Shown here piece by piece: positions 20,355 to 31,175 of a stretch of 64,000 nt of DNA. Both the position numbers and the translations under genes were made by a program. Below the pieces are notes generated by a model. That model was not told where the DNA came from. It made no database searches and worked only from the letters and a program-made list of their open reading frames with translations. Source of the DNA: Treponema sp. (GTDB lineage: Bacteria; Spirochaetota; Spirochaetia; Treponematales; Treponemataceae); NCBI GenBank assembly GCA_014803985.1, contig JAAVAO010000054.1:1-64000 (forward strand), in the 5' to 3' direction. Numbering within the stretch: the stretch's first letter is position 1; every line of letters starts with the position of its first letter.

Positions 20355-20445
20355 GGCGAAAGATACATTGTTCTTCTACTTTTAATTCCTCGACTTTCGC
20401 CTCCAGTTTTGCTACCTCGCATGGCTCGGTTTTACGCAAAACTGG
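20355..20445 (-). repeat. Modular hairpin repeat (minus orientation)
   Basis: GGCGAAAG/CTTTCGCC stem (20355-20362/20394-20401) then CCAGTTTTGC/GCAAAACTGG stem (20403-20412/20436-20445). Confidence 0.85.
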
Positions 20446-20664
20446 CTAAATGCATTTTCACCATGCGCTTGTGCATTTCGCGCTAATTGTGGCAAGTTTT
20501 TTTTACTGCCATTACAGCGATTACAATTAGAGCGATTTTGCCTTTTCCCTTGCGCCTTTGCGAATGTTTTTTATATTTTCACTGTTTTTAAACCTTTGGT
20601 TTTTACAAGAGACGAATTGTTTGTAAAAACCAAATTCACAGGCGATATTTTGTCGTCTTTTTCG

Positions 20665-21780
20665 CTATTTGCACAAGATCAAATCATATTCTCGCGTTCC
20701 CAGTCCGATTTTTTCGCCGTGTTCGAGCGCAGTTTCCCAAACTGAAGCGTGAGTTGAGTCGCGCCACAAATCGCTCGTGGCCTTGTAGCCCGACTTTATG
20801 TGGTCGCCGATTTGCGTGTCCTTGAAACGCTCTGCCTTTTGGCAAAGGTCGCTCGAAGCCTTGTCCAAAGCTACAGGGTCGAGGCTTACTGCCATACCTA
20901 AATTCGGGATGAGAGGCGCATCGTTGAATGCATGGCAGTCACACCACGGACTCACATCGCGAATGATATTTATGTGAAAGCAGGGGCGGTCGGAACATAC
21001 GGCGTGCGTATATTCTGCCATCTTGCGTCCCAAATCCTCAAACGCGCCTTCGTTGGGATTGTAGATTGCATCAAAATTGCACGAGCCAATGCATCGTCCG
21101 CAACCTTTGCATTTTTCTTGGTCGATTACGGCTTTTTTCTCAATGTATGAAATCGCATCGCTTCCGCATTCCTTCGCGCATTTTCGGCAGCCACGGCATG
21201 CCCCTTGATTTACGAGCGGTTTTCCCGCGTTGTGTTGAATCATTTTTCCGGCGCGGCTTCCGCAGCCCATTCCGATATTTTTTATCGCGCCTCCGAATCC
21301 CGCTTCTTCGTGCCCTTTGAAATGGGCGAGCGAGATGAAAATGTCGGCATCCATTACGGCGCGTCCAATCAGCGCGGTTTTGCACAGTTCTCCGTTCGGA
21401 ACGGGAACTTCGATGTCGTCAGTGCCTTTGAGACCGTCTCCAATAATTACGGGGCAGCCTGTTGTGACAGAATTAAATCCGTGTTTTTCGGCGCAGAAAA
21501 AATGTTCGATTGCGTTTTTGCGCGAGCCGGGATAAAGCGTGTTGCAGTCGGTGAGGAATGGTTTTCCGCCCAAATCTTTGACAAGTTCCGCTACGGCGCG
21601 CGCGTAGTCTGGGCGCAGGAATGACATGTTGCCGTCTTCGCCAAAATGCATTTTTATTGCAACGAATTTTCCGTCAAAATCGATTTTTTCAATTCCTGCT
21701 GTTTTCAAAAGCCACTTTAACTTTTTCTCAATTCCGCCGTCTTCAGTGACGCGAAAGTCTGTGAAAAAAACTTTTGCCAT
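20665..21780 (-). CDS. DUF362 domain protein with ferredoxin-type [4Fe-4S] motifs
   Basis: CRGCRKCAKECGSDAI and CKGCGRCIGSCNFDAI; N-terminal DUF362-like GHEEAGFGGAIKNIGMGCGSRAGK. Confidence 0.9.
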   Translation of the reverse strand: MAKVFFTDFRVTEDGGIEKKLKWLLKTAGIEKIDFDGKFVAIKMHFGEDGNMSFLRPDYARAVAELVKDLGGKPFLTDCNTLYPGSRKNAIEHFFCAEKHGFNSVTTGCPVIIGDGLKGTDDIEVPVPNGELCKTALIGRAVMDADIFISLAHFKGHEEAGFGGAIKNIGMGCGSRAGKMIQHNAGKPLVNQGACRGCRKCAKECGSDAISYIEKKAVIDQEKCKGCGRCIGSCNFDAIYNPNEGAFEDLGRKMAEYTHAVCSDRPCFHINIIRDVSPWCDCHAFNDAPLIPNLGMAVSLDPVALDKASSDLCQKAERFKDTQIGDHIKSGYKATSDLWRDSTHASVWETALEHGEKIGLGTREYDLILCK

Positions 21781-22008
21781 AATCATTTCCTATATGTGAT
21801 GAATTTTTGATGTAAATTTAGGCTAACGCCAATTGTGTCTATTTATGCGGTTGGCAATATTTCAGTACTATGTAATTTTAAGTTAATCTATTGAAAAGTT
21901 CAATACTCTTGTCTGTCAATACTTTTTAAAAGTATTGACCTGTACAGGCGACCCCTTTTTTTCATCGTCAAGTCACCTTTCAAGAGTAGCAAATCCGCAT
22001 GAGTTCGC

Positions 22009-23580
22009 TTAAAATAAACTTGTTGTCTTTAACCATTCCGCCACTTTTTCCGCCTCTTTGTCAAGCGGACGATCGTCTTTCATAAACGCACTCATTTTTC
22101 GTACTTCAGAATGAATGTTTTTTGTAAATGGAGCAAAGTCATCTTTTCCTGCCAAATCAACCGCCTGCATTGCTGCAAGAAGATGGACAGCAAACTGCAA
22201 GAAAACCAAGTCTATTTGCTCCGCCAGTTTTCGTGCTGAAATTGTTCCCATAGAAACTTTGTCCTGATTCAATGCCTCAGTTGGATGACTTGTGAGACTT
22301 ATAGGGAAACAATAACTTGCCACTTCTCCGCGAATCGCTGAAATCGTAATCTGCGCCGCTTTAAATCCAAGTCGCAAGCCCGCGCGTGGATCATCTTCCG
22401 CAGTAAAGGGAATTAAATTTTCCGTAAGTCCATTGAATTTTCCGTCTATGATAACTTCAGCCTGCTTGTCGCTCAAATCGCTGATGTTCGCCAAAGCCGT
22501 TCGCATATAGTCGCATGCGGCGCAAATATGCCCGCCATAAAAGTTGCCCGTGTTGTAAAGTCTTTTTTCCTCAATGTCAACCAAAGGATTGTCATTTGCA
22601 GAATTCAATTCCTCTGTAATCCAATCGCGAGCAACTTTTAAAGTGTCACGATACACACCTGTTATTTGAGGCGCACAACGGATTGAATATCTGTCTTGTA
22701 TTTTGTTTTCCTGTTTTTTGTAGCCTTTTCCATCAAGAGATTCTATTTGGCTTTTTAGAAAATCCTCATATTTGAAAACTCTCTTTGAATCCTTTATAAT
22801 ATGGTAAATGTATGCGGCGGAGTCACACTGCCCTTGATGATTTTTTATTGCGCTCACCTTTGCCACAAACGGCGTGTCTTTTCCCTGTGTGATTTCAGAT
22901 GTAACTGCCGTGAGAAAATCAGAAATTTTTGCAAGTCGCTCCGCCTTTTTCCAAGCAAGACTTGCCACCGCTGTCATTACGGAAGTTCCATTCATAAGCG
23001 CAAGCCCTTCCTTTGCTTCAATTGGCAGCGGCTTCAAGCCTTCTGAAACAAGTGCATCCTTTGCAGGAACTATTTTTCCTTTATAATACACATCTCGCTC
23101 CCCCATAATTACGGCGGCAAGATATGAAAGTGGCGTTAAATCTCCTGAAGCGCCAACAGACCCTAACTGCGGAATAACAGGAATAATGTCATGATTTAAA
23201 AGGGAAACCATCATCTTTGCAAGTTCAGGACGAATTGCAGAATGACCGCCCTTTACATTTCCATTTAAACGAGCAAGAATTACAGCGCGACCAGTTTCCC
23301 TGTCAAATTTTGCGCCAAGTCCAATCCCATGATATGCAACAATATCTCGTTGAAGTTCACCTGCTTTTTCTACGCTTATTTGATTTGCGCACGAATCTCC
23401 AAAATCCGTTGTAACTCCATAAGTTGGAACTCCAGTTGAAATATAATCCATTAAGAATTTTCGAGAATCTTCAAGCGTCTTCCAAAATTCTTTGTCTTCA
23501 GGAAGTGAAACTTCTTCATTTTCCAATGCAACATCGCAAACATCTTCAATTGTAAGAGCATTGCCGTTTATAACTTTCAT
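22009..23580 (-). CDS. Aromatic amino acid (histidine/tyrosine) ammonia-lyase
   Basis: MIO-forming GSVGASGDLTPLSYLA; family-typical N-terminal YGVTTDFGDSC. Confidence 0.92.
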   Translation of the reverse strand: MKVINGNALTIEDVCDVALENEEVSLPEDKEFWKTLEDSRKFLMDYISTGVPTYGVTTDFGDSCANQISVEKAGELQRDIVAYHGIGLGAKFDRETGRAVILARLNGNVKGGHSAIRPELAKMMVSLLNHDIIPVIPQLGSVGASGDLTPLSYLAAVIMGERDVYYKGKIVPAKDALVSEGLKPLPIEAKEGLALMNGTSVMTAVASLAWKKAERLAKISDFLTAVTSEITQGKDTPFVAKVSAIKNHQGQCDSAAYIYHIIKDSKRVFKYEDFLKSQIESLDGKGYKKQENKIQDRYSIRCAPQITGVYRDTLKVARDWITEELNSANDNPLVDIEEKRLYNTGNFYGGHICAACDYMRTALANISDLSDKQAEVIIDGKFNGLTENLIPFTAEDDPRAGLRLGFKAAQITISAIRGEVASYCFPISLTSHPTEALNQDKVSMGTISARKLAEQIDLVFLQFAVHLLAAMQAVDLAGKDDFAPFTKNIHSEVRKMSAFMKDDRPLDKEAEKVAEWLKTTSLF

Positions 23581-23755
23581 ATTTTTGAAACCTCATTGTT
23601 TATGTTATTACTTATTTTAATTAAAATCGTTATAAACGGCAAGCAGGGAAAAGCCTGCAACGAGAAGTCAAGTTCAATTTGCTAGGTCAGTTTTGCGTAA
23701 AGCCGAACAGTGCGAGCAAGCAAAAACTCGATAGCAATTCCGTAGGAATTGTGTA

Positions 23756-25723
23756 CTATGCCAATAAATTGTTCAAGTGCTTCACAAATTCTGCAGGCTC
23801 TTTGATTTCAACGCCAGCAATTAAAAGTGCCTGATTCAGCAAGACTTCTGAAACATCTTTTATCAATGCTTCATCATCGGTTTGTTTAATGCGATTTACA
23901 AGTGAATGATCTCCGTTCACTTCAAGAATTGGTTTCACACCCATTCCTTCCTGCCCCATAGCCTTCATCATTCTTTCCATTTGGAAGCCAGGGTCATTTT
24001 CATCAACAACAATACAAGAAGGGCTTTCCGCACTCAAGCGTTTTGAAAGCACAACATCCTTTACCGCATCCCCCAACGCCTTTTTAATTTTTTCCACAAC
24101 AGGTTTAAATTCCTTGTCTTTCTTTTCTGCCTCTTTTTTATCAACGCCCAATTCTTCATCGCTGCCTGCACGGTTTACAGCCTTCAACTCAAAGTCCTTG
24201 TATTTTCCAAAGCCTGGAATTACAATGTCATCAATGTCGTCAGCCATAATCAAAACTTCAAAGCCCTTGTCAATATACGCTTTCAAAAGGGGATTTTCAC
24301 GCAAGTTCTTTTCGTCATTGCCAGAAATATAGTAAATAGCCTTTTGATCTGTCTTCATTCTTTGCACATAGTCTGCAAAGCTCGTCCAGTTATTATCTCC
24401 TGTTCCAGAGCTATCAGTGCTTTTAAAGCGCACTATTTCTGCTATTTCATCTCGGTTTGCATAGTCCGAATACAGTCCTTCCTTCATCGGGCGATTGAAG
24501 TTCGCCACAAATTTATTCCATTTTTCTATTTTTGCCTTGTCTTCATCAGTTGGATTTTCAGCTTTTTTTGCACTATCTGCTGCTTCTCCCATTTTTTTGA
24601 ATTCGCCAAGCAATTTTTTTACAGACGCAGATTTTATAGTTTCAAGAATCCTGTTTTGTTGCAAAATCTCCCGGCTCACATTTAACGGCAAATCTTCGCT
24701 GTCAATTACGCCACGCACAAAACGTAAATATGCCGGCAAAAGTTCCCTGTCATCATCCGTGATGAAAACTCGCTTCACATACAACTTTACGCCGCTCTGG
24801 TAATCCGCTTGATACATATCATAAGGCGCTCGCTGCGGAACAAAGAAAAGAGTTGTATATTCTTGTGTGCCTTCAGCGTGTGTGTGAACATAATGTAACG
24901 GCTCTTCGCCATCGTGTCCGATTGTTTTGTAAAATTCGTTGTAATCCTCTTTTTTTAATTCAGACTTTGGTCTCTTCCACAATGCAGACGCGCTATTCAC
25001 CTGATCAACTTTTTTTTCTGTTGAAGTAACATTGCCCTTGTCATCGTATTTATTTTGGTCATAGTGCAGATAGATAGGAAACGCGATATGGTCGCTATAA
25101 CGCTTTATTAACTCCTCGATTTTCCAGCGGCTTGCATACTCTTTGCTTTCATCATTTAATTTCATAACTATTGCAGAGCCAGTTAATGCAGAATCATCAA
25201 AGCCGTATTTTTTTGCCAGATCACTATCCGCGCCGATTTCCTCCAAATCATACGAGTTAGTGCCGTCGCTAGACCAATGCCATATCTTTCCATCGCTGCC
25301 AGCCTTTTTTGTAATCACATCAATGTGTTTAGCCGCCATAAATGCAGAATAAAATCCAACGCCAAACTGTCCGATAAGAGAAGAATCTTTTGCCGCATCG
25401 CTAGAAAGTTTTTCCAAAAATGCTTTTGTTCCAGAACGTGCAATTGTACCCAAATTGTTTTGCAAATCCTCGTCGTTCATTCCGATTCCAGAATCCTGCA
25501 CCACAAGAACATTGTCTTTATCATCAAAAGAAATGTCAATTTTCGGAGTGAACGAAATGTTCTTGTAATTATCATCGCTCACTGTTAAGTATTTTAACTT
25601 GTCAAGTGCATCTGAAGCATTGGAAACAATTTCGCGCAAGAAAATGTCTTTGTTAGAATAAAGCGAATGAATCAAAAGATTTAAAAGCTGATTCACCTCT
25701 GTTTGAAACTCATGTCTAGCCAA
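23756..25723 (-). CDS. htpG: Molecular chaperone HtpG (Hsp90)
   Basis: LYSNKDIFLREIVSNASDALDKLK, QDSGIGMN, GQFGVGFYSAFM, LPLNVSREILQ. Confidence 0.98.
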   Translation of the reverse strand: MARHEFQTEVNQLLNLLIHSLYSNKDIFLREIVSNASDALDKLKYLTVSDDNYKNISFTPKIDISFDDKDNVLVVQDSGIGMNDEDLQNNLGTIARSGTKAFLEKLSSDAAKDSSLIGQFGVGFYSAFMAAKHIDVITKKAGSDGKIWHWSSDGTNSYDLEEIGADSDLAKKYGFDDSALTGSAIVMKLNDESKEYASRWKIEELIKRYSDHIAFPIYLHYDQNKYDDKGNVTSTEKKVDQVNSASALWKRPKSELKKEDYNEFYKTIGHDGEEPLHYVHTHAEGTQEYTTLFFVPQRAPYDMYQADYQSGVKLYVKRVFITDDDRELLPAYLRFVRGVIDSEDLPLNVSREILQQNRILETIKSASVKKLLGEFKKMGEAADSAKKAENPTDEDKAKIEKWNKFVANFNRPMKEGLYSDYANRDEIAEIVRFKSTDSSGTGDNNWTSFADYVQRMKTDQKAIYYISGNDEKNLRENPLLKAYIDKGFEVLIMADDIDDIVIPGFGKYKDFELKAVNRAGSDEELGVDKKEAEKKDKEFKPVVEKIKKALGDAVKDVVLSKRLSAESPSCIVVDENDPGFQMERMMKAMGQEGMGVKPILEVNGDHSLVNRIKQTDDEALIKDVSEVLLNQALLIAGVEIKEPAEFVKHLNNLLA

Positions 25724-25936
25724 TTTAATTACCTCGATTTTTATTTTTTTAGGATACCTTTAAATGTAATAAAAAAACTGGCTATCGGCAAGCGAAAAAC
25801 GGGCGGAAGATACATTGGTTTTTCAATTTTTATTCTTCACCTTCCAGTCGCAGGATTTGGTTTACAAAATACATTTGGCACAAACTGCAAACCTCACTTT
25901 ACAAGATGTGCCAAATAAACAGCCTCAATCTTTGTA

Positions 25937-27526
25937 TCACAATTTTTCCACGGGAACAATCATATTGTCGTCAGCATGTTCATCGTAAGGATATTCGTTG
26001 TTTTCCTCGTCCGTGCGGTGAGTGTCATACCAAACTTGTGAATAAAACGGAATTTTTGCCGCAACTTTATCAAAAGACCATTTTGGAGCCTCACAACATT
26101 CAGGACACCAAAATCCTGCCTTCAAAATAGTAAACGGCGTTGAGTCAAAACGATGGCCGTTATGACATTTCCAAGTAATCTTTTGAAAAAGATCGCCCTT
26201 CTTCATATCTTCAGAAAGAACTTCTCCTCCACGGAATGCGGCGGCTTTTTTCAAATCGTCAATATCAATTTCGCTATCGGGCTTTGTTTCATCATAACCG
26301 TGATCAAGCGCATATTTATCCGCTTTTGATTCATCCTTTAATTCAGCATAGTCAAGTTCGCCGTCCCAAGAACGCCCCTTTGCATTCACTGGAAATTCGC
26401 TCCAGTTTTTCGGAAGATTATTATATGCCTCTTCTCCGCCAAAAAATGCATCGATTCTTCCTTTGTTTCCAGAGCATACCCAATACATTGGTGCATTTGA
26501 GTTTTTCAAAAGGCGTTCAATTGCAAGTTTCCGTATCCATTTCTTTGGAACAATTGCACCAAGTTTGTAATACCACAATTCCTTTCCCATGCGCTTCCAG
26601 TAATCAGCGGAAGATTCACGGCGATAATCCAGCCACTTGTCAAGAATATGACTATCGGTGTACCACACTCCGTGAAAATTTCGCGGAATGTTCCAATTCG
26701 GTTCAAAAAAGTCTTCTGCCGATGCACCAAAAAGACCAAATCCCTCGTTAAAAACTTCATAACCTGTCTCGCGACAAGGGGCACCACCGCCAATATTATA
26801 GTCATTATGCCAAAATCCATTTAACTTTCCGTCAACATCTCTTTCAACTAAATGTTGAATGCAAAGCCCTGAATCTCTATCCGTAATCCATTCAAAAGGC
26901 GCATTCCACGAAGTGTGAAACATCAAACCGTCATTCATATTGTTTGAGAGAAAATATTTATGATAAACAGCCGTTTGTCTCAGAACAACCCAATGAGGAA
27001 GTCCGCTTTCAAGAACATATCGCTCGCCTTTAATTTTATACGCCGAATAGTAGTCAAACGCGCTTGAGATAACGGGATCTCCCATTCTTGCCCACGGATG
27101 GTGATAATCGCGGTTTCCATAAACAGCAACGGTTGAAATATGAACGAGCTTTATTTTATCCGCACGCCCAGAATTTTTTATGGCATCAACAATATTTTTT
27201 GTACCGATAAAATTTGTATTACGTGTGTTTTCAGGGTTATGATCCGCCTTTGGAGGAATAACCGCGCCACAATGCACGACATAATCTGCACCTTCAACGA
27301 GATTTGCAACCTGCTCATAATTCGCCAAGTCGCCTCGAATCAATGTAATGCGATTTTTTCCGCGCTTTAAAAGCGACTTGAAAAATTTTCTGCATTTTTT
27401 TGTCTTGTTATACACAAAAAGACGCAATTCAAAATTCTTGTCGGAATCCAAAAGATGCGAAACTACTTCTCCGCCCATCGCTCCGTCCGAACCCGTTACC
27501 GCAACAACTGTTTTTTCGTTTTCCAT
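25937..27526 (-). CDS. NAD-dependent epimerase/dehydratase with C-terminal Cys/His-rich extension
   Basis: VAVTGSDGAMGGEVVSHLL; YYSAYKIKGE (YxxxK); C-terminal WKCHNGHRFDSTPFTILKAGFWCPEC. Confidence 0.85.
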   Translation of the reverse strand: MENEKTVVAVTGSDGAMGGEVVSHLLDSDKNFELRLFVYNKTKKCRKFFKSLLKRGKNRITLIRGDLANYEQVANLVEGADYVVHCGAVIPPKADHNPENTRNTNFIGTKNIVDAIKNSGRADKIKLVHISTVAVYGNRDYHHPWARMGDPVISSAFDYYSAYKIKGERYVLESGLPHWVVLRQTAVYHKYFLSNNMNDGLMFHTSWNAPFEWITDRDSGLCIQHLVERDVDGKLNGFWHNDYNIGGGAPCRETGYEVFNEGFGLFGASAEDFFEPNWNIPRNFHGVWYTDSHILDKWLDYRRESSADYWKRMGKELWYYKLGAIVPKKWIRKLAIERLLKNSNAPMYWVCSGNKGRIDAFFGGEEAYNNLPKNWSEFPVNAKGRSWDGELDYAELKDESKADKYALDHGYDETKPDSEIDIDDLKKAAAFRGGEVLSEDMKKGDLFQKITWKCHNGHRFDSTPFTILKAGFWCPECCEAPKWSFDKVAAKIPFYSQVWYDTHRTDEENNEYPYDEHADDNMIVPVEKL

Positions 27527-27705
27527 TTAAAATCCTACAATATAGTTATTTATATGAAGTAATATGCTTCTCAAAAATTATTCAGAACGCCTCGAAAAAC
27601 TTGCTTTTGACAATTTTTCGAATGTGCCAACGAGTTCTATTCTTGCTATAATAGTGCGATGATAGAACATCGTATTTTCAAAGTCATCTCTAAAAACTTC
27701 AGTCT

Positions 27706-29322
27706 TTAGAGAGTCCCTTCAGAAATATCACAACAAGTTCTCACAAATTCTACAAAAAGCGGATGAGGTCTGTCAGGCCGACTCTTGAATTCAGGGTGAA
27801 ATTGAACGCCCACAAAGAACGGATTTTGGCTTTTTGGAAGCTCCACCGACTCAACAAGTAAATCGTCAGGAGACGTGCCGCTTATCACAAGACCCGCCTG
27901 CTGCATTTTTTCACGATAGTCGTTATTAAACTCATATCGATGCCTGTGTCGTTCGTCAATATTTTCAGTGTTATATGCTTTCTGCATTATTGTATTTGGC
28001 AAAACTTTACATTGATATTTTCCAAGACGCATTGTTCCGCCCTTTTCATGCACGCCTTTTTGATTTTCCATCAAGTCAATGACACAATTTTTGCTGTCCT
28101 TGTCAAATTCTTTTGAATTTGCATCGGCAAGAGAAAGAACGTTTCTCGCAAATTCTATAACTGCAATCTGCATTCCAAGACATATTCCAAAATACGGAAT
28201 ATGCTTTTCACGAGCATATTGACACGCATTGATCATTCCCTCTATTCCACGCGTACCAAATCCGCCGGGCATAATAATTCCCGAACAATCCTCAAAAACT
28301 TTCGGAGCAGACTCTTGCGTTACAATATCGCTATCAATCCACTTGATTTTCAAAACCCTGCCCGTTACAAAACTTGCATGGTTTAAAGCCTCCACAATCG
28401 AAAGATATGAATCGTGAAGCTTTACATATTTTCCAACAAGGGCGATTTGAACATCTCCTTCACGCGCCTTAATAGACTCCACCATTGCCTTCCACTTATC
28501 AAGATTTATTTCAGAGTCTTCAATTCCTAGCTCTCGGCAAACAACATTGTCCATTTTTTGCTTATGCAACATAATGGGAACTTCATACAGAGACTCAAGC
28601 GTTGTATTTGAAATCACGCAATCATCCTGAACATTGCAGAACAAACTGATTTTTTGCCGAATGTCTTTAGGGATCTCCTTGTCACTTCTTGCAACAATAA
28701 TATCAGGGTGAATTCCAAATCCCTGCAACTCCCTAACAGAATGCTGAGTCGGCTTAGACTTAAATTCATCAGAACCAGTAATATATGGAACGAGACAAAC
28801 ATGTATAAAAAGACAGTTTTTTCGTCCGACTTCAAGAGCAAGTTGTCTTATGGCCTCAATGAACGGCTGTGATTCTATATCTCCTGTTGTTCCTCCGATT
28901 TCTACAATGCTCACATCAGCGCATGTTTCCCTTTGATTCTGCAATATAAAATCTTTGATTTCATTTGTAACATGCGGAATAATTTGAACAGTCTGTCCAA
29001 GATAATCGCCCTTCCGTTCTTTGTTTAATATAGTCCAATAGACACACCCTGAAGTGAGGTTTGAATACTTTGTTAAGTTCTCATCAATAAAGCGTTCATA
29101 ATGCCCTAAGTCAAGATCGGTTTCCGCTCCATCGTCTGTAACAAAAACTTCACCGTGTTGAAACGGACTCATTGTTCCTGGATCAATGTTCATATAGGGG
29201 TCAAGTTTTTGCGATGTGATTTTAAGCCCTCTATTTTTCAAAAGGCGACCGAGACTTGCTGCTGTAATACCTTTTCCAAGCCCTGAAACAACTCCACCGG
29301 TTACAAAAATAAATTTTGCCAT
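27706..29322 (-). CDS. pyrG: CTP synthase
   Basis: [19 protein letters not shown]; GATase YFGICLGMQ. Confidence 0.98.
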   Translation of the reverse strand: MAKFIFVTGGVVSGLGKGITAASLGRLLKNRGLKITSQKLDPYMNIDPGTMSPFQHGEVFVTDDGAETDLDLGHYERFIDENLTKYSNLTSGCVYWTILNKERKGDYLGQTVQIIPHVTNEIKDFILQNQRETCADVSIVEIGGTTGDIESQPFIEAIRQLALEVGRKNCLFIHVCLVPYITGSDEFKSKPTQHSVRELQGFGIHPDIIVARSDKEIPKDIRQKISLFCNVQDDCVISNTTLESLYEVPIMLHKQKMDNVVCRELGIEDSEINLDKWKAMVESIKAREGDVQIALVGKYVKLHDSYLSIVEALNHASFVTGRVLKIKWIDSDIVTQESAPKVFEDCSGIIMPGGFGTRGIEGMINACQYAREKHIPYFGICLGMQIAVIEFARNVLSLADANSKEFDKDSKNCVIDLMENQKGVHEKGGTMRLGKYQCKVLPNTIMQKAYNTENIDERHRHRYEFNNDYREKMQQAGLVISGTSPDDLLVESVELPKSQNPFFVGVQFHPEFKSRPDRPHPLFVEFVRTCCDISEGTL

Positions 29323-29380
29323 CTCTTCCCCCATACTATTTTAAAATATTTGTAAAGAATAATTCGTTTAACTGTAAAAG

Positions 29381-29911
29381 TCAATTGAAATTCAGTTCAT
29401 ATAAAGAAAAAAACGGAATATCCTCAAAACCACGTTCCAAGTCCGCATCGCCTGCGAATGAAAAACCGTTTTTTTCGTACAGTTTTTTCGCAGGAAAATT
29501 ATCTGGCACGACATCAAGACGAATCGCTTTGAATCCTCTAGAACGAGCCGTATCAATGCAATATTTTGTCATAAATGAAGCAATTCCCTTTCCATATTCT
29601 TCTGGCAACACAGCAAGCGTGTGCACAACTACATATTCTCCTTCTTTTAATGATGCTTTCCATGCTCCATTTTTATATGCCCCCTGTGGATCTTCATTCA
29701 AAACAAACGCTCCGACTATGCGTCCATTATCCAAGCACATATATTGCCCACCTTTGGAAATAGCACTTTCAATGCTTTCCCTGCATGGATAAACGCCCGC
29801 AGTCCATTTTGGATAGTTCACGGTTGAAATTAAAAAAGCAAGCACCTTTTCATAAAAATCTACAAGTAAATCCAAATGCCCCTGTTCACATTTTTCTATA
29901 TAATATTTCAT
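29381..29911 (-). CDS. GNAT family acetyltransferase
   Basis: VHTLAVLPEEYGKGIASFMTKYCI...AIRLDVVPDNFPAKKLYEKNGF. Confidence 0.85.
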   Translation of the reverse strand: MKYYIEKCEQGHLDLLVDFYEKVLAFLISTVNYPKWTAGVYPCRESIESAISKGGQYMCLDNGRIVGAFVLNEDPQGAYKNGAWKASLKEGEYVVVHTLAVLPEEYGKGIASFMTKYCIDTARSRGFKAIRLDVVPDNFPAKKLYEKNGFSFAGDADLERGFEDIPFFSLYELNFN

Positions 29912-30120
29912 TTTTTCCTCTTGCCTATTATATCACATATTCTTTTTAATAAAAATATCGTATCTTCACATTGTTGAAAACATGGTTTCGCAATGAATAC
30001 AGTTAGAATCCACGAGGAATTTCACAGGCTTTATAAACTACGCACAAAGCCATTACACTATATGTGCAGTGTTTTCCCTCACCTCTTGCTTTTTTTGTAA
30101 AATCTGTTGAAAATATCCTT

Positions 30121-30573
30121 ATGGACACTCTCACTCCAGAACAACGCCATTACGCTATGTCTCAAATCCGCAGTGCAAACACAAAGCCAGAAAAGGAAAT
30201 TCGTTCAGCCCTTTTTTCGTTAGGATTCAGATTTCGCAAGAATGACCGCCGTTATCCAGGCACTCCAGACATTGTGCTCCCTCATTTTCACGCAGTTATT
30301 TTTGTTCACGGTTGCTTTTGGCACGGACACAAAAACTGCCGGCTTTTCAAACTTCCTAAAACTAACACAGACTATTGGAAAAACAAAATAGAGGGAAACA
30401 GCATCCGTGATCGCATTCAAATCCACAAGTTGCTTGAAGAAGGCTGGAGAGTCGGAATTGTGTGGGAATGTTTAATTACAGGTAAAAAGCGAAAGGAAAA
30501 AATCTTCAACATTGCCGAAAAAATATCGTTATGGTTGGAAGAGCAACAGGAAGATTGTTTCGTTGAATTTTAA
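30121..30573 (+). CDS. vsr: Very short patch repair endonuclease (Vsr)
   Basis: MSQIRSANTKPE, YPGTPDIVLPHFHAVIFVHGCFWHGH, GWRVGIVWECLI. Confidence 0.95.
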   Translation: MDTLTPEQRHYAMSQIRSANTKPEKEIRSALFSLGFRFRKNDRRYPGTPDIVLPHFHAVIFVHGCFWHGHKNCRLFKLPKTNTDYWKNKIEGNSIRDRIQIHKLLEEGWRVGIVWECLITGKKRKEKIFNIAEKISLWLEEQQEDCFVEF

Positions 30574-30594
30574 AAAAGTCTTCAGCACGTGTGC

Positions 30595-30637
30595 CTGTTC
30601 CCATTCAATACACGCATGGACGCTCTGATGGAAACTT
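30595..30637 (+). repeat. 43-bp direct repeat, copy 1
   Basis: ctgttcccattcaatacacgcatggacgctctgatggaaactt identical to 32096..32138. Confidence 0.9.
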
Positions 30638-31175
30638 CAAATCTTGAGGGGTCAAGCCTCTCTTATCCATTTATAAAATCTTTTTTAGGTTTTATAAATA
30701 GACAACATTTATATTTACGAGGTGCAGCCTGCCGTTCTTTTGAGATCGCCCCCGTATACTTTCACAGTGATTTTCTATGCTAACTTTTGTTTTTGTTACG
30801 CGTGCTTGAGTACTTTAAGCGATTTTAGTGTACTAGTGGCTTTTCATGTTCGCAGATGGATTGCACTGGCACTATTCGTAACAACACGTACTCAAGGAGA
30901 GGCGTTCTATCCGATTCTGACGCTTTCAAAATACATACACTTGACGATGTTCTTTATATTTCTTGGCTTACTATTTGGTTTGTGCTATACAGGCGGAAGT
31001 CCATTCATTTACGGCGCATTTTGAGCATTGTCCGTCATCCCTTATGGGGTGACGTTTGTAGACGAAGATTTCTTCTACTAATTTTCTTATTTTTCTTGAG
31101 CATGCTATTTTTCGTGCTGAAGTACTAAACAGGGCTTTGCTTGACATCATATATAACACCATTTATAATATAATC

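Noticed and set aside
20216-20422. ORF 68 aa, and the N-terminal extension of hydG (MVLPFSLQLEDCFPILSATLL)
   Set aside because: Both are translations of the dispersed repeat; real hydG start is the ATG at 20091
27689-27713. CTCTAAA/TTTAGAG hairpin at the pyrG stop codon as terminator
   Set aside because: Lacks a following T tract on the minus strand; weak stem
30720-31130. Overlapping small ORFs between vsr and hicA
   Set aside because: No RBS or motif, mutually overlapping frames; likely degraded sequence
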